Shown: in pieces, positions 16,605 through 25,171 of the stretch
Layout of the letters: each line of letters begins with the position of its first letter
Position numbering within the stretch: position 1 is the stretch's first letter
NCBI RefSeq assembly: GCF_021654035.1
Contig: NZ_JAJPDW010000004.1
Location: 1 to 64,000, forward strand
Reading direction: 5' to 3'
From: Microbacterium aurantiacum
GTDB lineage: Bacteria > Actinomycetota > Actinomycetes > Actinomycetales > Microbacteriaceae
DNA length: 64,000 bases
Notes under the pieces: generated by a model
What the model was told of the DNA's origin: nothing
Databases searched by the model: none
The model's input: only the letters and a program-made list of their open reading frames with translations
Translations under genes and position numbers: made by a program

Positions 16605-16985
16605 ATGGCAGACCGCAGTTTGCGCGGCATCCGACTCGGCGCCCAGAGCCTACAGAGCGAAGAGGGCGTCGTTTTCCATGAGCGTGCACAGCACGTCTAT
16701 TCCTGCACCGCCTGCGGACGCGACACCACGCTGACGTTCGCGGCCGACGCCGAGGTCCCGGAGGCATGGGAGTGCCGCACCTGCGGCGCCGAGGCCCTTC
16801 TTCGGATCGGCGACACCACGGCGACGGTCGACCACTCCGGGGACAAGACCCCCCGCAGCCACTGGGACATGCTGCTCGAGCGACGCACGATCCCGGAGCT
16901 CGAGGAACTCCTCGAGGAGCGCCTCGCCTACGTGCGGGCGCGTCGCGGCGCGGGTGGCGAGTCCACCGACAAGCTCAGCGCCTGA
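16605..16985 (+). CDS. rbpA: RNA polymerase-binding protein RbpA
   Basis: A 126-residue actinobacterial transcription factor that binds RNA polymerase and the housekeeping sigma factor and stabilises open complexes. The N-terminal arm is followed by a zinc-binding core (CTACGR near 34 and CRTCGAEA near 56), a basic linker (DKTPRSHWDMLLERR) and the C-terminal sigma-interacting helix (TIPELEELLEERLAYVRARR). The ATG at 16605 follows GAGAGGA. Length and domain order match the family. In Streptomyces the gene is under SigR control, and a SigR-like box is seen upstream here too. Confidence 0.97.
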   Translation: MADRSLRGIRLGAQSLQSEEGVVFHERAQHVYSCTACGRDTTLTFAADAEVPEAWECRTCGAEALLRIGDTTATVDHSGDKTPRSHWDMLLERRTIPELEELLEERLAYVRARRGAGGESTDKLSA

Positions 16986-16988
16986 GCA

Positions 16989-18566
16989 TCACTTCTCGAT
17001 GACGTCGGCCCCTTCGGGGGTCGGCGTCATCGTCGTACCCCTGCGGCGGAGACGGCGCGTGAGGATTCCGAAGACCGCAAGGGCCAGGAGGCTCCCCCAC
17101 CCGAGCAGCATCTGCACCGATGGCCCGACGAGGACCGCCGGCGTGATGCCGGTGCGCAGGGGCACATCGGTCAGCATGTGCCCGGCGACGCCCGCGTCGA
17201 GCGAGTCCAGGGTCGCGCCGTCGGGCGCGATCACCTGGCTGGTCCCCACGGTCGAGATGTTCACCACGGAGCGCCCGGTCTCCACCGCCCGCATCCGCGC
17301 GAAAGCCAGTTGCTGAAGGTTCTCGTCGGTGTCGCGGAAGTCGGCGTTGTTCGTCTGGAACATGTAGACCTCGGCGCCTTCGCGCGCACCCTCCCAGATG
17401 ACGTCGTCGTAGATCACGTCGAAGCAGATCGCCAGCCCGATCCCGATCCCGTCGACGTCGAAGAAAGGCCGGTTGCTCCCCGGGGTGTACTCGCGCTGAA
17501 TGAGGCCCACCAGATCCGGAGCGAGGGCCTCGAAGAACCAGCGATCCGGAACGTACTCCCCCATGGGAACCGGGTTCACCTTGTCGTGGACCTGCGTGGC
17601 CCCCTCGTTCCGCTCCCACAGGATCGACGTGTTGAACGTCGCGCCGTCCCGCTCCGTCGCGGCATTTACGATCAGCGGCGCATCCAGACGCTCCGCAAGC
17701 GAATCCAGGGTCCGCGCGGTGCCGGTGTCGGCGAGCGGGTCCGAGTCGATCCCCCCCTCCGGCCACAGGAGGACGTCCATGTCCTCGCCGAGCAGCGGCG
17801 CAGTGGCCGCGAGCTGTGCGTTGAGGATGGCGTCCGGGGAACGCGCATCGAAGTAGCCGGAGGGGCCGTTGCCCTGGACACTCCCGACGCGGAGGGATCC
17901 GGCATCCTGAGTGGGGAAGGCGGGGACGAGGAGAAGGAGCGCGGCCATCACCGCGGCCGGTACCGCGGTGGTCCAGCGGGAGAATTCGCGGCGTCTCAGC
18001 CACTCGATGATCGCCGCCGTGAGCGCGACCATCAAAAAGGTCAGGCCGGCCACCCCCACCCACGACGAGACGTGTGCGAGAGGACTCTCCGACTGGCTCA
18101 TGCCGATCCGCCCCCACGGGAAGCCGGTGTACGGCCAGGACCCCATGAAGAGCTCCCGAGCCGTCCACAGTCCTCCCACGAGCAGCGGAAGGACGAGCAG
18201 ACGCCCGACCTCCCCCGGCAGGACCCGCGGCACCCATCGATAGGCAAGGGCCAGGGGCACGGCGCCGACCGACATGAACACCGTCTCGATCCCCGCCAGG
18301 GCGAACCAGGGGACGACACCGAGGTAGCGCGTGATCCAGACGATGTGGATGAGGTAGAACGCCGCGCCGAACACGAAGCCCACCAGCAATGCTCCCCCGA
18401 CCGACCGGCCGATGAGGGTCACGAGCGACAGACCGACCCCCACGAAGGCGAGAGGCCACCAGCCGACCGAGGGGAACGCCAGATCCAGAATCGCCCCCGC
18501 CGCCGCGGCGACCAGTACAGCCGCCCACAGGGGCAGGAGAGGACGCGGGGAGCGAAGGGCGGTCAC
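16989..18566 (-). CDS. lnt: Apolipoprotein N-acyltransferase
   Basis: A 525-residue membrane enzyme that adds the third acyl chain to the N-terminal cysteine of lipoproteins. About seven N-terminal membrane segments (to about 215) precede a nitrilase-fold domain and a final membrane helix. The catalytic triad is visible: Glu270 (LLWPEGGID), Lys329 (VHDKVNPVPMGEY) and Cys381 (AICFDVIYDD). It lacks the Ppm1 domain that is fused or adjacent in mycobacteria. The GTG at 18566 is 6 bases after TAGGGT, so the mRNA is probably leaderless. The lipoprotein at 24206-25159 is one likely substrate. Confidence 0.93.
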   Translation of the reverse strand: MTALRSPRPLLPLWAAVLVAAAAGAILDLAFPSVGWWPLAFVGVGLSLVTLIGRSVGGALLVGFVFGAAFYLIHIVWITRYLGVVPWFALAGIETVFMSVGAVPLALAYRWVPRVLPGEVGRLLVLPLLVGGLWTARELFMGSWPYTGFPWGRIGMSQSESPLAHVSSWVGVAGLTFLMVALTAAIIEWLRRREFSRWTTAVPAAVMAALLLLVPAFPTQDAGSLRVGSVQGNGPSGYFDARSPDAILNAQLAATAPLLGEDMDVLLWPEGGIDSDPLADTGTARTLDSLAERLDAPLIVNAATERDGATFNTSILWERNEGATQVHDKVNPVPMGEYVPDRWFFEALAPDLVGLIQREYTPGSNRPFFDVDGIGIGLAICFDVIYDDVIWEGAREGAEVYMFQTNNADFRDTDENLQQLAFARMRAVETGRSVVNISTVGTSQVIAPDGATLDSLDAGVAGHMLTDVPLRTGITPAVLVGPSVQMLLGWGSLLALAVFGILTRRLRRRGTTMTPTPEGADVIEK

Positions 18567-18572
18567 GTCACC

Positions 18573-18578
18573 ACCCTA
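18573..18578 (-). promoter_or_regulatory. -10 box of lnt (leaderless type)
   Basis: TAGGGT on the minus strand, 6 bases before the GTG at 18566. This also argues that lnt has its own promoter rather than relying only on helY upstream. Confidence 0.55.
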
Positions 18579-18601
18579 GATCGCGGACGCTGGGAGGCGG
18601 A

Positions 18602-21094
18602 TCAGACCGTCGAGTGGGCGACGATCCCGCGCCGCACCGACTCGAGCGCGCGGCGGGCCGTCGTCGCGACGTCCGGCTCGGCGGCGAGGGACAGCTGGTC
18701 GAGGAGATCGATCGTCTGCTTCGCCCAGCGCACGAAGTCGCCCGCGGCCATGTCGGCGTCCGCGAGGACGCGATCGAGCATGGCGCCCCGAGCCCAGGCG
18801 TGCATCGCGGTGGCCAGCCCCGGCGCGGGCGGCTCCGATCCGGGAAGGTGGTGATCGCGCTCGAGATCGTCGAGGTTCGCCCACAGCTCGGTTGTCTTCT
18901 CGAACGCCACGCGGAAGGCTCCGCGCGGCAGACCGCGCTCCCCGGGCCCGCCGTCGTCTCGCCGGGGTTCGTAGACCAGACAGCAGGCGAGGGCCGCGAG
19001 CGACGGCGCATCCATCTGCCGCCACAGGCCGCGACGGAGTGCTTCGGCGATAAGGAGGTCGCGCTCGCCGTAGATGCGGCGCATCGTGCGCCCCGCCGGC
19101 GTCAGTGTCGTCGCACCTCCGTCGTCGACGGCGACGTAGTCGAGCGCGGCGAGAACGTCCACGACGCGGTCGAACACGCGGGCAACCGTCCCCGTGCGCG
19201 TCTCGATCTGCCGCCGCGTCTTGTCGACCGACCGCTTGAGCTTGGCGTACCGTTCCCCCCAGCGCGCGTGGTTCTCGCGATCCGGACACCGGTGGCACGC
19301 GTGCCGCTGCATCCGTCGGCGCAGCGCGTCGATCTCCCGCAGGCGCGCATCGCGGGTGGCGCGACCTGCCGTGACGTCGCGACGATTCAGCTTCTCCAGA
19401 TCGCTGAGCTGACGACGGATGTCGGCGTACTCGGGGAAGTCGCCCCGGTCGCACGACATCGCCGAGAGATAGCCCGCGAGGGACTCCTCCTCCTCCTTGA
19501 CGCGTCGGGCGAGGCCCACCACGGCGCGATCGGCCTGGAACTGGGCAAATGACGACTCGAGGATCTCCCGGGCCCGCCTGCGTCCGAACTGATCGATCAG
19601 GTTGACCGCCATGTTGTAGGTCGGGCGGAAACTCGAGTTGAGCGGATACGTGCGGCGGGAGGCCAGCGCGGCCACGGACTGCGGGTCCATCGCCTCGGTC
19701 CACTGGATGACGGCATGGCCCTCGACGTCGATGCCGCGCCGTCCCGCACGGCCGGTCAGCTGGGTGTATTCGCCGGAGGTGATGGCGACGCGCGCCTCGC
19801 CGTTGAACTTCTCGAGCTTCTCCAGCACCACGGTCCGCGCGGGCATGTTGATGCCCAGAGCCAGGGTCTCGGTGGCGAAGACGGCCTTCACGAGCTTCCG
19901 CTGGAAGAGCTCCTCGACGACCTCCTTGAACGCCGGGAGGAGTCCCGCGTGGTGGGCGGCGACGCCGCGCTCGAGATTCTCCCGCCACTCCCAGAAGCCG
20001 AGGACCGCGAGGTCCTCCTCCAGCAGGGTGCGCGTGCTCTCTTCGACGATCTCCCGGATCTCGCGACGCTCCTCGGGCGTGGTCAGCCGGATGCCGGAGC
20101 GTCGGACCTGCTGCACCGCCGCGTCGCATCCCACGCGGGAGAAGATGAAGAAGATCGCGGGGAGCAGGTTGGACCGGCCGAGGAGCGAGACGACCTCGGG
20201 CCGGTCGATACGCTCCAGTCGCGCGGACGTCGAGGGGCGGACGGCGCGGTGACCTCCCCGATGCGGTCGCCGCTGACCCGCGCCGGCGTGGCGCGCACTG
20301 GAGGCGCGCTGCGCATCGCGGTTCCGCTCGAACGTCTGCCCCTTCAGCGAGCGAAGCCGCAGCAGCTCCTGGTTCACCTGCGCCGTGGCCACCCCGGCGC
20401 GATCATCGAACAGCGGCAGGAGGTCGCCGCGGACGAGCACATGCTGCTCCAAAGGAACAGGCCGCGTTTCGGACACGATGACCGCGGTGTCGCCTCGGAC
20501 CGTGTCGAGCCAGTCGCCGAACTCCTCCGCGTTGGACACCGTGGCCGACAGCGAGACCAGGCGCACCGACGCCGGAAGGTGGATGATCACCTCTTCCCAG
20601 ACGGCGCCGCGGAATCTGTCGGCCAGGTAGTGGACCTCATCCATCACGACGAAACGCAGTCCGCGCAGAGCCGGAGAGTCGGCGTACAGCATGTTGCGGA
20701 GGACCTCGGTGGTCATGACCACGATGCGGGCGTTGCCGTTGATGTTGGTGTCGCCGGTGAGGAGGCCGACCTCGTCGGCGCCGTACACGGCCTGCAGCTC
20801 GCGGAACTTCTGGTTCGACAGCGCCTTCATGGGCGTGGTGTAGAACGCCTTGTCGCCCGGCTCCATCATCGCCAGATGAATCGCGAATTCGCCGACGATG
20901 GTCTTCCCGGCACCGGTGGGCGCCGCCACGAGCACGCTGCGTCCCTCTTCCAGGGCGCGGCACCCGGCGATCTGGAAGGGGTCGAGCTCGAAGCGCTGGG
21001 CCGCCGCGAACGCCGCGGTGTCGGGGTACGATCGCGCGGTCTCGTTCCGCTCGCGTGCGCGCGCGTAACGCTCGGCCGGACTCGCGTCGTTCAC
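18602..21094 (-). CDS. helY: Ski2-like DEAD/DEAH-box RNA helicase HelY
   Basis: An 830-residue superfamily 2 helicase. Motif I is APTGAGKT (58-65), motif II is MDEVH (151-155), motif III is LSATV, and the second RecA domain ends in QLTGRAGRRGID. The C-terminal third is the Ski2/Mtr4-type helical region, including CHRCPD. Between about residues 262 and 300 is an Arg/His/Gly-rich insertion that separates the two RecA domains without breaking the frame. The GTG at 21094 overlaps the tatC stop. Placement after tatC matches Mycobacterium (Rv2092c). The role in RNA processing is inferred. Confidence 0.92.
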   Translation of the reverse strand: MNDASPAERYARARERNETARSYPDTAAFAAAQRFELDPFQIAGCRALEEGRSVLVAAPTGAGKTIVGEFAIHLAMMEPGDKAFYTTPMKALSNQKFRELQAVYGADEVGLLTGDTNINGNARIVVMTTEVLRNMLYADSPALRGLRFVVMDEVHYLADRFRGAVWEEVIIHLPASVRLVSLSATVSNAEEFGDWLDTVRGDTAVIVSETRPVPLEQHVLVRGDLLPLFDDRAGVATAQVNQELLRLRSLKGQTFERNRDAQRASSARHAGAGQRRPHRGGHRAVRPSTSARLERIDRPEVVSLLGRSNLLPAIFFIFSRVGCDAAVQQVRRSGIRLTTPEERREIREIVEESTRTLLEEDLAVLGFWEWRENLERGVAAHHAGLLPAFKEVVEELFQRKLVKAVFATETLALGINMPARTVVLEKLEKFNGEARVAITSGEYTQLTGRAGRRGIDVEGHAVIQWTEAMDPQSVAALASRRTYPLNSSFRPTYNMAVNLIDQFGRRRAREILESSFAQFQADRAVVGLARRVKEEEESLAGYLSAMSCDRGDFPEYADIRRQLSDLEKLNRRDVTAGRATRDARLREIDALRRRMQRHACHRCPDRENHARWGERYAKLKRSVDKTRRQIETRTGTVARVFDRVVDVLAALDYVAVDDGGATTLTPAGRTMRRIYGERDLLIAEALRRGLWRQMDAPSLAALACCLVYEPRRDDGGPGERGLPRGAFRVAFEKTTELWANLDDLERDHHLPGSEPPAPGLATAMHAWARGAMLDRVLADADMAAGDFVRWAKQTIDLLDQLSLAAEPDVATTARRALESVRRGIVAHSTV

Positions 21095-21912
21095 GCGGCG
21101 ATCTCGGGCGGGAGGAGGGCCTGGTCGCGCCGCGCACGGCGGCGGTCGAAGAGCAGCGACAGCCCGGCGGCGGCGAAGAAGAGCACCGTCATGATCCCCG
21201 CGAGGATGAATGTGGACGCGACATCGGCCGGCGGTGTGGCGAGGGCGGCGAAGACGACGGCGACGATCACAGCGATCCGCCATCCGCCGAGGATCGCGCG
21301 ACCGGAGATGATGCCCGCGAGGTTGAGCGCCACGAGGAAGACCGGCAGCACGTAGGCGACGCCGACGAAGAGGAGGAGTTTGAAGACGAAGTCGTAGTAG
21401 TAGCTGGCGTCGTAGAACGCCGCGGCCCCGTCGGGTACGAATCCGGCCATGAGCGTGACGATGTTCGGCATCACGAGCAGACCCGTCGCGCAGCCGGCGA
21501 AGAAGAGCGGCACCGCGGCACCGACGAACCCGATCGTGTAGCGGATCTCCTTGCGCGTGAGCCCGGGGGTGACGAAGGCCCAGATCTGCCACATCCAGAT
21601 CGGCGCGGCCATCAGGATGCCGAGGGCGAAGGCCATGCGCAGGCGCAGATCGAAGCCGGAAGTGACGGTGCTGAACATCAGCTCGACCCGCCCGGCCTCA
21701 CCGCGTGATTCGGCCACCTCTCGGATGGGCTCGGTGATGAGGGAGAGAACCGGGTCGGTGATGAGGAACGCGACCACCATCGCCGCGACCAGCCCGATCG
21801 CGGAGATGATCAGACGCTTCTTGAGCTCGACAAGATGCTGCCCCAGGGACATGCGCTTGTCTCGCCGCGGAACGTCGGGATCATCGACGCGCGGCGGCGG
21901 AGTCGTGACCAT
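21091..21912 (-). CDS. tatC: Twin-arginine translocase subunit TatC
   Basis: A 273-residue membrane protein with six hydrophobic segments that recognises twin-arginine signal peptides and recruits TatA. Family features are MSLGQHLVELKKRLI at the start, APIWMWQIWAFVTPGLTRKE in the middle (with the conserved TPGL and following acidic residue), and LNLAGIISGR near the fifth segment. It follows tatA after eight bases and is coupled to helY by a GTGA overlap. No tatB is seen, which is usual for many actinobacteria at this locus. Confidence 0.95.
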   Translation of the reverse strand: MVTTPPPRVDDPDVPRRDKRMSLGQHLVELKKRLIISAIGLVAAMVVAFLITDPVLSLITEPIREVAESRGEAGRVELMFSTVTSGFDLRLRMAFALGILMAAPIWMWQIWAFVTPGLTRKEIRYTIGFVGAAVPLFFAGCATGLLVMPNIVTLMAGFVPDGAAAFYDASYYYDFVFKLLLFVGVAYVLPVFLVALNLAGIISGRAILGGWRIAVIVAVVFAALATPPADVASTFILAGIMTVLFFAAAGLSLLFDRRRARRDQALLPPEIAA

Positions 21913-21920
21913 AGGCCGAC

Positions 21921-22157
21921 TCAGGGGTTGGCGGTCGGTGAGCCGCTGCTGTCGGAGCGCTTCGCGTCCGGCGCCGGAGGCGCGACGGCGGAGTCGGCGG
22001 TCGTCTGCGCGTCGTCCTCCTTCATCGCCTTCATCTCACCCTTGAACACGCGCGCGGACTGCCCCATGCTCTTGGCGAGCGCGGGCAGCTTGGCGGCGCC
22101 GAAGAGCAGCAGGATCACCGCGAGGATGAGGAGCCACTGCCAGCCTTGGATTCCCAT
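21921..22157 (-). CDS. tatA: Sec-independent protein translocase TatA
   Basis: A 78-residue protein. WQWLLILAVILLLFGAAKLP (about 7-26) is the single membrane helix with the FG-x-KLP hinge typical of TatA/TatE, followed by an amphipathic helix and a disordered acidic tail. It oligomerises to form the Tat conduit with TatC, encoded next. The ATG at 22157 follows GGAAGGA. Small genes like this are easy to miss; the motif and position leave little doubt. Confidence 0.95.
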   Translation of the reverse strand: MGIQGWQWLLILAVILLLFGAAKLPALAKSMGQSARVFKGEMKAMKEDDAQTTADSAVAPPAPDAKRSDSSGSPTANP

Positions 22158-22204
22158 GTTCGTCCTTCCGAGGGGCTTACGCGCCATCCTACCCCCGCAT
22201 ATCG

Positions 22205-23170
22205 TCACCGATACTGGGCGAGCCCCGCTTCGGCCCATTCCGCCGCGGCGCGCCGCGCCTCCACCGGGGCGAGGATCTCCAGCTCGCCGCCGCGCCGCGC
22301 CGCCAGCCGCCGGAGGCTGTAGGCGTCGGCCACCCGCATCGTCGCCTCCGCGGTCACGCCGTCGGACGCAACCTCGATGTGCGCGCGATCCAGGTAGTCG
22401 CCGAGGAGCGGAGCGGAGTGGACGGGGAAGCGGACCCGCGCCGGCACATCGCCACCGGCGCCCTCGAGCCATCCCGGGACGGAGTCCGGAACATGGGTGA
22501 CGGGGATCTCCGTGACCGTCAGATCGCTCACCCGGTCGAGGTGGAACGTGCGCATGCCCTCCCGCAGGTGACACCATCCCTGCAGATACCACTGCCCGTC
22601 GGCGATGTGGACCTTGACCGGATCGACGGTGCGGGTCGTGGGCGCGGCGTCCGGAGCCTTGTAGGTGAAGGACACCGCCAGCGCACGGTCCAGGGCTTCG
22701 GCGACCGCGGACCGCGCGTCGTCCACGGGCCCGGGCACCATCACGAGATCCGCCGGTGCCGCCGACGCGCCGCGGGCGAGCTTGGCGAGGAGACCGTTGA
22801 AGGCCTCCGAGTCGCCGACGCCCGGGATCGATCGCGCCAGCTGAAGACCCGCCAGGAGCGCCGCCGCCTCGCGCGCGGTCAGGCGGGGGGCCCGCTCCAG
22901 ACCGACGGTGTTGGTGATGACGATGCGATCCTGCTGATCGAGGAGATCCCAGTCGATGTCGAACAGGTCGTTGGACATCTGCCAGAAGCCCTGGTCGCCG
23001 GGCAGCCCGATCACGGTGAGCTTCTGCACCATCGCCCGCATCTGCTCCGGCGTGACGTCGAAAGCCTCCGCCGCCTCGAGGACGGAGACCTCTCCCTTCC
23101 CGACGAGGTACGGCACCAGCTGGAGCATGAGCGCCGCCCGATCGGTGGCGAGCTGCGTCCGCGCGCTCAC
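22205..23170 (-). CDS. pafC: WYL-domain transcriptional regulator PafC
   Basis: A 321-residue regulator: N-terminal winged HTH (about 1-75), a middle WYL domain (VSFTYKAPDAAPTTRTVDP to GQWYLQGWCHLREGMRTFHLDR) and a C-terminal WCX-type extension. With PafB it forms the PafBC activator of the LexA-independent DNA-damage response in mycobacteria. The GTG at 23170 overlaps the pafB stop. PafBC is often found beside pupylation genes, but these are missing here, which fits reports that its regulatory role does not need Pup. Confidence 0.9.
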   Translation of the reverse strand: MSARTQLATDRAALMLQLVPYLVGKGEVSVLEAAEAFDVTPEQMRAMVQKLTVIGLPGDQGFWQMSNDLFDIDWDLLDQQDRIVITNTVGLERAPRLTAREAAALLAGLQLARSIPGVGDSEAFNGLLAKLARGASAAPADLVMVPGPVDDARSAVAEALDRALAVSFTYKAPDAAPTTRTVDPVKVHIADGQWYLQGWCHLREGMRTFHLDRVSDLTVTEIPVTHVPDSVPGWLEGAGGDVPARVRFPVHSAPLLGDYLDRAHIEVASDGVTAEATMRVADAYSLRRLAARRGGELEILAPVEARRAAAEWAEAGLAQYR

Positions 23171-24159
23171 GAGGCCACCTCGTGTCGGTCGCGGACGGCG
23201 ATCAATCGCGCCACGACCTGGTCGCGGAGCGCATCGGGCTCCACCACCCTCACCTCCGGACCGTAGGACGCCAGTTCGTCGGCGAAGACGTGCAGGTCGA
23301 CGAACGGCACGCGGATGCCCTGCTCCGCCGGGAGGGCGCGGCGGGCGAGGCGCAGGGCGGCTTCGGTCCCGGGGTCGACCTCGAGGAGGGCGACGTTGCG
23401 GGACGCCACCTGTTCCAGGCCTTCGCGCGCGCGTGCGCCGGCGCCCTCGCGCATCGCCGGATCGAACCGCTCGCGGGTCAGGACGGCATCGCCCACCACC
23501 CGGGAGAGGAGGAACGTGCGTTCGGCATCCTGGTCCAGGTCCCACCCGAAGACGTGCCAACGGGCCTCGTAGTCCACCAGCGCCAGGGGCCGGATGCGGC
23601 GCCGTCGGGGTGCCCGCTCCCCCGGCTTGAGGTAGTCGAAGGCGATGACCCGCGCGCTCTCGATGGCCTGCTGCATCGGTGCGAACGCGGGGTCTCGGAG
23701 GTTGATGCGGGGGGCGAACCCGACGATCGGCGCGTCGACGGCGATCCCGAGGGCGCGGATCTTGCGCAGCGCGCCGCGCGCGCCGTCCGACATCGAGCTC
23801 TCCCCCCAGACCTCGGCGGCGAGGTTGAGCAGCGCGATCTCATCGGGGCGGAAGTCGATGTCGGCGGGGAGCTCGTACTCGGACGTCGGGATGCGGTAGC
23901 GGGCCTCGCGGAGGTCGTCCGGATCGAGCCAGTCCCCGATCGTCTCGATCGGCACACCCAGCGCGCGGAGATTCTCCTTGTCGCGCTCGAACATCTTCTC
24001 CAGCGCATCCTTGGACGCGCCGGCCGTACCCTGCTCGCGATAACCGGCGACCGACGCGAGGACGGCGTCCTTGGTGAGCCCCTGCTCGGTGGCGAGGAGG
24101 GCGACGACCAGATTGACCAGTCGCTCCTCGGGCGGGGTCTTCGCGGACGGGGCAGACAT
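23167..24159 (-). CDS. pafB: WYL-domain transcriptional regulator PafB
   Basis: A 330-residue partner of PafC with an N-terminal winged HTH (about 10-85), a WYL domain (ARVIAFDYLKPGERAPRRRR to RWHVFGWDLDQDAERTFLLS) and a C-terminal WCX domain. The ATG at 24159 is chosen over the ATG at 24168 because a TAGGAT -10 box ends exactly seven bases before it and overlaps the upstream ATG. The gene heads the pafB-pafC-tatA-tatC-helY cluster. It likely responds to DNA damage with PafC; this is family knowledge, not seen in the sequence. Confidence 0.9.
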   Translation of the reverse strand: MSAPSAKTPPEERLVNLVVALLATEQGLTKDAVLASVAGYREQGTAGASKDALEKMFERDKENLRALGVPIETIGDWLDPDDLREARYRIPTSEYELPADIDFRPDEIALLNLAAEVWGESSMSDGARGALRKIRALGIAVDAPIVGFAPRINLRDPAFAPMQQAIESARVIAFDYLKPGERAPRRRRIRPLALVDYEARWHVFGWDLDQDAERTFLLSRVVGDAVLTRERFDPAMREGAGARAREGLEQVASRNVALLEVDPGTEAALRLARRALPAEQGIRVPFVDLHVFADELASYGPEVRVVEPDALRDQVVARLIAVRDRHEVAS

Positions 24160-24166
24160 CGCCTTC

Positions 24167-24172
24167 ATCCTA
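24167..24172 (-). promoter_or_regulatory. -10 box of pafB (leaderless type)
   Basis: TAGGAT on the minus strand, then GAAGGCG, then the ATG at 24159. The 7-base spacing fits transcription starting at the A of the start codon and decides the pafB start. Confidence 0.6.
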
Positions 24173-24205
24173 CGGTCGCGCCGCCGACCGGCCGACCCCG
24201 TCCGA

Positions 24206-25159
24206 TCACGGCGCGGCGTCGAGCCCGAGGATGTCGACCACGAAGACGAGGGTCGATCCCGCGGGGATGGCGCCCTGCGGGGTGTCTCCGTATCCCTGGT
24301 CGGGCGGGATCACCACGAGCACCTGGGATCCGACGGTCTGCCCCTCGAGCGCCGCGGCGAATCCGGGAACCACCCCGTCCAGGGTGAGGGAGGCAGGAGC
24401 CTGACCCCACGACGAGTCGAACTCCTCGCGCTCGGCCCACGTCACACCGGTGTAGTGCACGCGCACGGGTGCATCACCCGTGACGGCCGGCCCGTCGCCC
24501 CTCTTCAGTGTCTGCACGACGAGCTCGCTGGGCGGCGCACCCTCCGGGATGATGAGGCCCGGCTGGCCGTCCGGCGCACGGACGACCGAGGGCAGCCCGA
24601 AGCCGTCGGTGTACTGGTCGGCGCCGTCGGCCTTCGCCAGGTAGACCTTCCGGACGTCCACGATCGCGAGGGCCGACTCGTCGGCGGCGAGTCCGAGCCC
24701 TTCCGCCGCGCCCTCGGCGATGTCGCCGGGCGCCAGCGCCACCGTCACCCGCGACCCCTCCGTCGCGCACGAGAGCGCGTCGGAGAACGCCGGGAACGTG
24801 TTGACCCACTGGGACAGCGTGGTCACCCGCGTCAGATCGCCGTCGTACGGCGTCGCGATGACGGTCTCCCCCGAGTCGCCGCCGACGAGGGCGATGTCGA
24901 CCACGACGAGCTGGTCGTCCGTCGTGATGGGCGTGCCGTCGCCCGTGACGTCGTCGCGCGCGGCCCACTCGTCCGTGCGGAACGGGGTGTAGACGTCCAC
25001 CTCCGGCAGCGCGTCGGCTGCACCGGACACGGAGACCAGATCGAGCACCCCCGCCTCGCCGGCGGGCCGGTCGCAGGTGGCGTCCGCCGGAGCGGCGCAA
25101 CCGGTCAGGCCGACAGCGGCCAGACCCAGGATCGTCAGGGCAGCGGAGAAGGTACGCAC
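24206..25159 (-). CDS. FKBP-type peptidyl-prolyl isomerase lipoprotein
   Basis: A 317-residue secreted lipoprotein. The signal peptide ends in a lipobox LTGC with Cys21. An N-terminal region of unclear fold (22-200) is followed by one FKBP domain (about 205-317) with VRVHYTGVTW, LDGVVPGFAAALEGQTVGSQ and IPAGSTLVFVVDILGL. It probably folds proteins outside the membrane. In related actinobacteria such genes lie next to the proteasome/pupylation locus. The start is GTG, six bases after a TAGAAT box. Confidence 0.9.
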   Translation of the reverse strand: MRTFSAALTILGLAAVGLTGCAAPADATCDRPAGEAGVLDLVSVSGAADALPEVDVYTPFRTDEWAARDDVTGDGTPITTDDQLVVVDIALVGGDSGETVIATPYDGDLTRVTTLSQWVNTFPAFSDALSCATEGSRVTVALAPGDIAEGAAEGLGLAADESALAIVDVRKVYLAKADGADQYTDGFGLPSVVRAPDGQPGLIIPEGAPPSELVVQTLKRGDGPAVTGDAPVRVHYTGVTWAEREEFDSSWGQAPASLTLDGVVPGFAAALEGQTVGSQVLVVIPPDQGYGDTPQGAIPAGSTLVFVVDILGLDAAP

Positions 25160-25165
25160 CCGACG

Positions 25166-25171
25166 ATTCTA
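25166..25171 (-). promoter_or_regulatory. -10 box of the FKBP lipoprotein gene (leaderless type)
   Basis: TAGAAT on the minus strand, 6 bases before the GTG at 25159. The box overlaps the 3' end of trmI (25169-25171 is its stop codon TAG). Confidence 0.55.

Noticed and set aside
20160..20330. Possible frameshift in helY at the Arg-rich stretch
   Set aside because: The frame stays open and the helicase motifs on both sides are in the same frame, so it is an insertion, not a frameshift.
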